Shown: piece after piece, positions 56,466 to 64,000 of the stretch | How the letters are laid out: each line of letters begins with the position of its first letter | Numbering within the stretch: the first letter of the stretch is position 1 | Assembly (NCBI GenBank): GCA_020881915.1 | Contig: JAJFPB010000001.1 | Location: 3,782,001-3,846,000, forward strand | DNA length: 64,000 nucleotides | Direction of reading: 5' to 3' | Source: Paramyrothecium sp. XJ0827 | Lineage: Eukaryota; Ascomycota; Sordariomycetes; Hypocreales; Stachybotryaceae | The notes under the pieces: generated by a model | The model's input: the letters and a program-made list of their open reading frames with translations, nothing else | Database searches by the model: none | Told to the model about the DNA's origin: nothing | Made by a program: the position numbers and the translations under genes

Positions 56466-57540
56466 CGTGAGGTCCGGAGTCTTGTTACAAGAGGTTAGAG
56501 GAAAGATTGCGGGTGGTGCTGTTTGCGCATGTTGACGAGAACGTGAATGTCTGCCTGCTGGCAAGGGCTCGATCTGAGCGTGCTGTCAGGTAACCAGCTG
56601 GACAACACTCGTGACACACCGTGTTACTTTTCCCTGAAAAGTCCCCAAGATTCCTGTGACCTTATTTGAAAGCCGTTCCACGAGCCGCATAGGACGAGGC
56701 GGCTCCGGTAAACAATTTATATCATGAAGAATGTAGGTCTAGGTTGACGCTTGACCATAGTTGAAGTATCCAGCCCCAGTTCCTGCCTGCGGAAAGCTTT
56801 TTCATTCAATCTCGCAAAAGGCCCTGCTTTGGCTCTACCACATTCTAACCTCAAGTTGCACGGCTTTTGAATTCTTTCCCCTTTTTTTTTCCTTTACGTG
56901 CCGGTGACGAACAGCCCGTAGCCTCTCAATTCCTTGGTTGACTGGTATTTTCATCAACCTTTCTCGTCTTCCTTGAGGTGGATGGTGGGGCTACCTCGTT
57001 AGTGGCCAAAATCACAAGTGCTGGGGCCCGCGCAGCCCTGTAGCGGGATACTAGGCAACGGGGCGCACTGTAGGCTGTCTTTGATGTCCTGATGTTGTAG
57101 GTCAATTGCACTTACAGTCAACTTTAGAAGAGTCTTCTTTCTTTCGACTCGAATCCTCTAACTTCTTCACTTTTTGAAAGATTACACAAGAGCAATCTCG
57201 ACATATGACCATGGTTGTGCTTCAAACTTAGAAATATCATAAGTTAGACATGCAAGGGGCACAATGCCCCGAACTCCTCTATCCAAAAGCACCATTGCCT
57301 TCCCACCTTCAAATGCATCCAGACCGTTTCCACCGAATCAAAGCTGTTATGGACAAAGTACGAGGTGCATCAACCTCGGGGTATCTAGAAAAAATATGAC
57401 TGCTCAATATTGCACAATGGCCAGGGAGCGCGCGTCTTGACGCATGCAATGTAAATGCAAGGTCAAGAGCGTCTCCTCTGGAACATGTGCTTATAGACTG
57501 GCTCCCTCACCTGGATGAGGTGCTAGCTACGAAGAACTCC
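56466..57540. other. Intergenic region
   Basis: Pol X promoter and 3' flank of the ammonium transporter gene. A T-run and pyrimidine-rich stretch lies at about 56870-56895. No gene is seen. Confidence 0.45.
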
Positions 57541-59268
57541 TCATTGGGGATGAGGGCTGACCGAAGGCCCAACGCCCCCAAATAACCTTGCATCCATTAA
57601 CGGAATGCTGTTCTTCTCCATAGGGTTGAAAGCATCTGGACCAGCTGAATATCGGCTCGCTGCCTCGTTCTCGACATCGTTCAGTACCTCTCTGGTCAAC
57701 TCGACGTAATCGTAGGCGAATTCACCAATCTCGGCGTCGTCGATACCCAGAATCTCGGCGTCTTCGGAAGCACGTAGTCGCAGGCCGGGGATCATGTTCA
57801 TGATGAACAGAATGATGCAGGTCATGGTGAAGGAGTAGAGGCCACCGGCCAACGAATCAGCCAGCTGGTATCCCATCTGCACCCAGTGCTGGTTCAGCCA
57901 ACCGCCATCAATCTGACTGGAGCCGTCGAGAGCCGCGATGTAGTCCGCGGCAAAGAAAGCGGTGCAGATGTTGCCAACCAGTCCGCCAATGCCGTGGACA
58001 GCAAAGATATCAAGAGCATCGTCGATACGGAGGATAAACTTGAGCTTGGTCGCGTAGTTTGCGAAGCATGCACCGAGAACCCCAAAGACAACAGCCGACC
58101 AGACGGGTACGTAACCTGGTTTGAAGTTAGTTTGTCTGTGCCATTTGAGTTGAGTACAGCACTTGACCTACCAGATCCAGGAGTAATAGACACAAGACCA
58201 GCCACAACTCCAGAGCAGAAGCCGACAGTTGACCACTTCTTTTCCAGACGGTAGTCCAGGATACACCACGTCATGCCTCCAACGCAAGCAGCCAGATTGG
58301 TGACCACGGCGGCAAGGACGGCGCGCATGTCTGCAGCCAACCCGGAGCCAGCATTGAAGCCGAACCAGCCAACCCACAGAAAAACGGTCCCGATGACGAT
58401 GTGTGTGACGTTGTGAGGCCTGTAGTTGAGCTCATGCGTTCCATGGCCGCGTCGCTTGCCGAGCATCATGGAGTACGCCAGGGCAGCAGTGCCAGAAGCA
58501 ATGTGAACAGGCGTACCTCCAGCGTAGTCGAGGCCGCCTAGCTTGTTAGACCAACCACTCGGGTTCCAGGTCCAGCAAGCGATGGGATCGTAAACGACGG
58601 TCGCCCAGATGAACATGAAGATGACGCAGGGGAGCATGCGACCACGCTCGGCGACGGCGCCGGTGGCCAAAGCGACGGTGATTGCGGAGAACATGCCCTG
58701 GTACACGGCAAACAGGAGATCGGGGACGTTTGGACTGGCTACCGAGCGTTGGGCGAGGACATTCCTGAAGCCGAAGTTGGCCAGGTCGCCGATGAAGGGG
58801 CCGGCGGTGTGAGAGAAGGTTAGAGAATAACCCCAGAAGAACCATTGGAAGCTGCTAACGGCCGCAGCCATCACAGACAGCCAGATGAGCGAAAGAGCCG
58901 ATTTGCGCCGTGCTAGACCGGAGTAGAAGAAGCTAATGACACTGACGTTAGCATCACGACGCTCAGAACGAGTACATGCGGCGCAAATGCTCGCAAAGAG
59001 GTGGACAACATACCCAACACCGGGAATCATGAGCAGCACAAGGGCCGTGGACGTGAGCATCCATGATATGTGACCTGACTACATACGGAACGACGTTGGG
59101 TCAGTCTACAAGTCGACTGCTGCATATCCTGAGGCGAGTAGGCTTGTTGCTTACCTCGTACCACAGGTTGACATCGAACTCGCGGGGGTCCGCGCCACGA
59201 GCCTCGGTGCCATTGTAAGGCAGGAGAATGATATGGTTCACGTCCGTTCCATCACCAGTGCCAGCCAT
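57541..59268 (-). CDS. Ammonium transporter (Mep/Amt family)
   Basis: Exons 59155-59268, 59014-59078, 58172-58932 and 57541-58115 join in phase to give 504 residues with about eleven membrane helices. The start MAGTGDGTDVNHI leads to WYESGHISWMLTSTALVLLM; splicing then restores PGVGFFYSGLARRKSAL. The Amt signature is clear: CWTWNPSGW, DYAGGTPVHIASGTAALAYS, and FGFNAGSGLAAD. Both pore histidines are present (first in TPVHIASG, second in AVHGIGGLVGN), as in Mep2-type transporters; Mep1/Mep3 types have Glu at the first place. The protein imports ammonium across the plasma membrane, and Mep2 homologues also signal for filamentous growth. The cytoplasmic tail of about 85 residues is acidic. Expression is likely under nitrogen control (see the GATA site). 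Confidence 0.93.
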
Positions 59269-59590
59269 TTTGAAGGTTGTTGTCCGGGCCAAGCGTTAGC
59301 GTGCAGTGTTGTGTGCGCGTAGGACCCGAATGCTGGTCACTGCTAGTCTCCCGGAATGAGGACACAATACGGTCTAAATTGTTTGAAGGATAACCGAAGT
59401 CGCTAATGCAGCTGTTGTGGGAAGCGGGTCTCGTCTGGACAAGGCGCAAAAGCCTCTTCTCCCGGGAGCGAGCGTCGCAGTTCTTGAAGGAATGGACGAT
59501 TGAACGAAGCGAGTGGAGGAAAGGAGAGGATATCGAAGCTCGGCGACAGGACGAGACAGCGACAAAAGATACCCGGGCACTTGGGACGAG

Positions 59591-59597
59591 AGATAAG
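59591..59597 (+). promoter_or_regulatory. Candidate GATA-factor site upstream of the ammonium transporter
   Basis: AGATAAG at 59591-59597, about 325 bases upstream of the start codon, fits the HGATAR consensus of AreA/NIT2 nitrogen regulators. A weaker GGATAA lies at 59388. Known biology (nitrogen catabolite control of ammonium permeases) makes this plausible, but one short site carries little weight. Confidence 0.3.
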
Positions 59598-62044
59598 GGA
59601 CGAGAGAGTCAAGAGCGAGCGAGTGGGGGTGGGACGGGTGGAGAGCAGAGCTGAAGTAACGGGAGGCTAGGCGCTTTAAAGTCAAGTTTTTTTTGTACTA
59701 GAGGTAGAGCGCCCAGAGAGCCGGGCACTACCAGGATCTTGGGGTACCGAGTACACACACTGCCGAACCCCTCGACGCTTGTCGTACTTATACCTGGCCC
59801 GCGATTTGGAGGCGGCAATTCTCACTTATTACTCCTGTTGGTCTTGGTCGCCCGCCTGCTGGCCACCGCATCTTGCCCTCCCATTGCCCTTCATCGGCAT
59901 GCAGGTCATGCTTTCAGCTAGCATCGAGAAGGGGAGTTAGGGAGCATAAAGGCGGCGTGTGGTGGCCTCTAAATGCGACGGGCCGGGGTGGTTATGCACG
60001 CCAGCACTGACTGAGCGGGAGCAAGCTCAGGCCAGCAGGGCTCAACGGCCGTCCAGGTGGTGGCCAATGGTAACTACTAACCACACCACTTCACTTGGAG
60101 GCAGGAAGATCTTGTTTCGCCAGGCCTGCCCGTGTGTGTGTGGCGGTACTTTTGATTCCCCCGTCGTTATTGGTGGTGGCAAGGCGATTTGGCCTTCGTC
60201 AACCTCGTGGTGGATGAGTAGGCAACAAGAACAGTTTCTGCGAGAAGCATTGAGTGGCCCCGAGCTTATCAGGATACCTTTGGCATCCAGCGCATAGCGC
60301 AATCTTTCACTTAGTTGCAACACTCCTCACAGTGGGCATGATCTTTTACCGCGTACCTTTTGCGGTAGAAAATATCGAGCGACGTACTGTCGAGCCGTCA
60401 GTACAGCATGTCTTGGAAGCCTACCAGCGAGCGTCAGGTCAACCTGTGCGTGCATGCAACCGTCCCGCCCGCCGTGCGGGTCGCATTCTAGGGACGGGGC
60501 AGGTTCCGGCTGCAGCGTGCCATCGAGTCGGAGATGAAATGTACTGATGACTACCGACCCGATGAAACCTCAGCAAGGGTCGTGTATTCCGGGGTGCCGT
60601 GCCCATGATAAGGCCATTCAAGTTACCTAAATGGTTCTGGGGTCGGATGTCAGTCGTCCTGGGATAACGACATCGTGGTGGAGAGCAAGTACCGAGTAAG
60701 ACGATCTCTCCAAGGCATTTCTGCTCAAGGATGCCGTCAATCCCACCAACGAGCTACAGCACTTGAAGGGTGCAGAATCTCTTCATGCAAGGTACAGGAG
60801 CGTCAGCGCTTTGATACCACTCGGTCCGGCTGCTAACAAGTATTACTCAGAACACCGCAAAGGCAGGGGGCGTGAGCTCCTATCACGACATGCCACCGGC
60901 CTAACCGCACGACAATCCTTTCTTCAGGTGATAAGAGCCTTGCGCTGACAAGAATATCATCATAATCTCAGTCGATATATTTGACTACAACGGCGGATTT
61001 CCATGTGTAAGAGTCAAGGGGCCCAGAAGGGCGATAAGAGGTGCCATTGAAACAACATGTTGGCTCCAGGGGGGTCGCAACTAGAGGGATGGCTGTGCTG
61101 CTGTCGACGTGCAAGGTAGAGATAGAATTCGGACAACCAGCTCCCTCTCTGGCCTGTTCGCCGCGTCCGATACATCAAGTCTGTTGGTTTGCGTGGGAGG
61201 GCTACGGGATGCCCAGGCACATTTTGCATTTCCGGAGACCTGCGCTTTACGGACGAAGTCTCAGGGGCGTAATCTGCCCGACACACGGGTACGTTAATTG
61301 AGGTTACATGCCGCCCGAAGTGGCCACAACAGGAAAGATGCGGCCAACAGCATAAGGTAAGGTGAGGTGAGGTCGTAGCATAGCATTAGTTACGGGGCAA
61401 ATATCGGATTCGTGCAACCATTAGGGGCAAGTCCAGGCAGGCTTCTAGAACATCTGAAAGAAGGGCCCCAGCATGGAAACGCCACGCTGCGTCTCTTATC
61501 ACTATCTATCGCCAGACAAGAAACATTGATATAGTGCTCTGTAAGTTGCTCTGCACGCTTTCCATGCTCAACTCACAAGCATTGACATCGTCCCCCTCTC
61601 GGGATGGGAGACAAAACGTCGCTCACTGTCAGATGCTGGAGAGCAGTGAGAGTACCGGTACTTCGGGCTGGGGTGGGGCATTGCATCCCGCGCGCCCGCC
61701 TCAGCGCCCGCAGGCTCACCTAAAAGTAGGACCCACCGAGCCGTTGCTGATAAGGCAGCCGGCGCTCATTGGTCACTCAACACTCGACCTGGTCCCTGCC
61801 CTGGCCCTTGCTCTGCCAACCTTCCCAAGCTTCGACTTCTGTGTTTGCTTTTCTGCCTCCTCCCTGGCCACCATAAACATCATCCTTCCACCAACCAACT
61901 CACTCTCCCGCCTCCTAGGAGTCCGCAGCGTCGTACCACTTCCGGTTGGATTCATGCGTCCCCTATCCATCTGCGCAGATGCAAAAAAGGAAGCATGCTA
62001 CGAGCTCTAGCCGGTCGGTGCCCGTGCCGAATCGAGCCTCGGTC

Positions 62045-62074
62045 GTGGCCGTGGCAGTGGCAGTGGCAGTGGCG
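62045..62074. repeat. Hexanucleotide array (GTGGCA)n
   Basis: Five hexamer units: GTGGCC, three perfect GTGGCA, and GTGGCG, in non-coding DNA. Confidence 0.85.
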
Positions 62075-64000
62075 GCGCTAGAGTCACAATCTACCCTGAG
62101 ATGATGCTGCCGTCACGGGTTACCAAGAGCCACAAACGGGTGGCATCCCTTGGCACCAATCTTAAAACCTTCTTTTCCTGCAACTGCTTCTCATTGCGAT
62201 CATCTTGGGGGGCTACTCACTGGTTATTCCCTGGTCGCGATGCAACGCCGTTGGGATCTGGGGAAGACGAGGCCACCGGCATGTTTCCACGGCCAAAGGT
62301 CACCCTGACACCAACTTTCTTTCTTTCTTTTCACAGTCTTAACAATATCGCCTGGTTTCCGTACGAGGTGGAGTCCTCACAAGAACCCTTAACAAGATGA
62401 TTTGCATGGGCTCAAAAAGATACCCTCCCAGACCGTGCAAGGTATGGGACCCGCACCTGCTCCGATCCCCCACAAAGAGGCACCTCTATCGATTCGGAAC
62501 CCCTGCAATCGCTCGCCGACCATAAACCACCCATTGAAATGACAAACCAGTGATAACCATTGATAGAAGAGCAGATACCTGCGGCCTCCGGATCTTGACG
62601 GCTCTGACGGAGGTCCTTGCCATGACCAACGCCCTGGCCTACCACCCTTTCTGCCCGGATCTTACTGATCTAACTACAGCTCTGCTCTTCCTGAAACCTA
62701 GCTTTCTCTTGGCTTAATCATATTTCGATGATCACGGCTGGGGCAACGGCAAATCATGTGGTTTGTACACGGATGCGCTGACGTCTCTTCGCACAACGCC
62801 CCAGCCTTACACATTGAGTCGCTGTAGGATTGCTCATGTTCCTTGGTGGACGTGTTTCAAACCCCAACCGCATCGGGGCTGGCTATATCTAATCCTTCTC
62901 TTCAGCAGGTGGCTTTGATTTCCAACTTTAGCACAGGTACTTTAGAACGGGCACAGGCGGATCTGGTCTGGTGCTATTCACCTGATCTGGTTCACTCGAG
63001 GACAACCCGGGACGTGCCCGTGTCGCTGCCGCCCCCTTTACACTCCTACTCAAGCCGCGTAATACCTGAACACGACCAACTTGAACGTTCTATCTTTGGG
63101 GATTCGCTCGTTTCTTCTTGTTGTCGTAGTTAATTTCCTCCTACATCCACATGCGCGGTAAACAAACGCCCTATCTTGCCTGTTCCTGTGGCCTCAAACA
63201 GCCCTGCTACGTAGTCAGTGACTTTGTTTGTGGAACAGAAACACTAACATTACGAGCACAGCACTTCTTTCTTCCGCCAGGGTGATCTACGAGTTGCTTG
63301 CCGAGCACTTTCCGGATCTCCCGGTGGCGCGTGTGGCGTGAGACCTGGCTCGTTCACCACGGACGTTCGCCGTCGCCGCAATTTGGTCATCCGGACAAAG
63401 GACGACGCGTAGATCGTCAAGGTTGTATTAAACTCAAAGGTGTGCATACCAATGCAGTCATATACTGAAGCGGCTGTAGCACCCGCGACAGCGTACTATC
63501 TCGAAACTTGTGATATTGAGCTGAACGAACCATACCCGGAAGCAAATCACCTGTTTCTGTCTGCGAGAGGCTAGTTCCAACGACAAGCAACTAGTCTCAA
63601 CAATGATAAAACGTCCGACTGTGTCCTAAGGATTGTTCCAGATGCCAAAACGTCGTAGATCCCAGACATTGTGTCGTCCTACACGCTCGTCAGTGATCCA
63701 CAGGTCTACACTGCGCAGCAGGGCCATAACGCTTGGACCGTGCCAGTGGTACGTTGTGAACATGTACGCTCCAGCTGCCCTCCACTTCGTCTTGCCAAAC
63801 CCCATCGTCTCCTGGAGACATCTAGCTCCTCTGCGTATTCTTGACGTGGATGCAAAGGCTTGGTTGATCAAGCCGGTAGCCGTGTAAGTGATGTTCAAGC
63901 GGAAACCTTTTCCACAAACTCCCGACCCGTAGAGTGGGAATGACGAATGTGCTGTATATCGGAGAGACGCAACTCCGTCGTTAACTTATGATAGTCCGAA

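Larger units (their letters stand above)
59269..64000. other. Gene-poor right end
   Basis: About 4.7 kb with no supported gene. The part up to about 59700 is the ammonium transporter promoter. A pyrimidine-rich block at about 61790-61920 resembles a transcription start region for a gene that may extend right of the window. A hexamer array lies at 62045-62074. Minus-strand frames near 63626-63898 and at the right edge (63895-63999) look weakly coding but lack splice or motif support. Confidence 0.4.

Noticed and set aside
63626..64000. Possible 3' end of a minus-strand gene entering from the right edge
   Set aside because: A 33-codon frame open to the edge (ending STGREFVEKVSA) and a nearby 90-codon frame look mildly coding, but I found no consistent splice between them and the first could be open by chance.

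Overview
The window looks like nuclear DNA of a filamentous ascomycete (Pezizomycotina, most likely a sordariomycete, perhaps Hypocreales). The reasons are introns of about 45-70 bases with GTAAGT/GTATGT donors and CTAAC/CTGAC-type branch points, 5S rRNA genes lying singly among protein genes, pyrimidine-rich leaders, and fungal-specific families (Zn(II)2Cys6 regulator, GT69 mannosyltransferase, questin-oxidase-like protein, fungal PXMP4, DUF8004-like protein). The order-level placement is inference. All family names come from reading the translations; no database search was possible.

Layout. 1-13.7 kb: a four-repeat annexin (+), a tandem C2HC zinc-finger protein (+), a BTB protein (+), two tandem 5S rRNA genes (-), and a serine-rich protein of unknown function with one conserved-looking module (-). 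13.7-18.3 kb is gene-poor, with one small spliced gene or gene remnant. 18.3-22.5 kb: an RTG2/Ppx-GppA protein (+) converging on a five-intron Zn(II)2Cys6 regulator (-). 22.5-27.2 kb holds no supportable gene but has an AT-rich island. 27.2-33.5 kb: a large DUF8004-like protein (+) converging on an F-box protein (-). 34.5-34.9 kb: a small two-exon gene (-).

36.1-59.3 kb is the gene-dense part: an SNF2-family ATPase (-), a UBE3D-like E2-binding protein (-) divergent from a questin-oxidase-like protein (+), RAD17 (+), an SGNH/GDSL hydrolase (+) converging on CSN4 (-), a GT69 mannosyltransferase (+) converging on a PXMP4-like peroxisomal protein (-), a BRCT-containing family X DNA polymerase (-), and an ammonium transporter of the twin-histidine type (-). 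The last 4.7 kb has no gene I can support.

Most genes are housekeeping or regulatory and do not form an operon-like system or a biosynthetic cluster. Three act in genome maintenance (SNF2, RAD17, Pol X) and three touch ubiquitin signalling (F-box, UBE3D-like, CSN4); I treat this as coincidence. I saw no transposon, CRISPR array, tRNA or viral sequence. The most interesting points are the covarying 5S pair with protein-like antisense frames, the tandem C2HC fingers split by an intron, two small spliced genes hidden in gaps, and an unusually long intron in the UBE3D-like gene.
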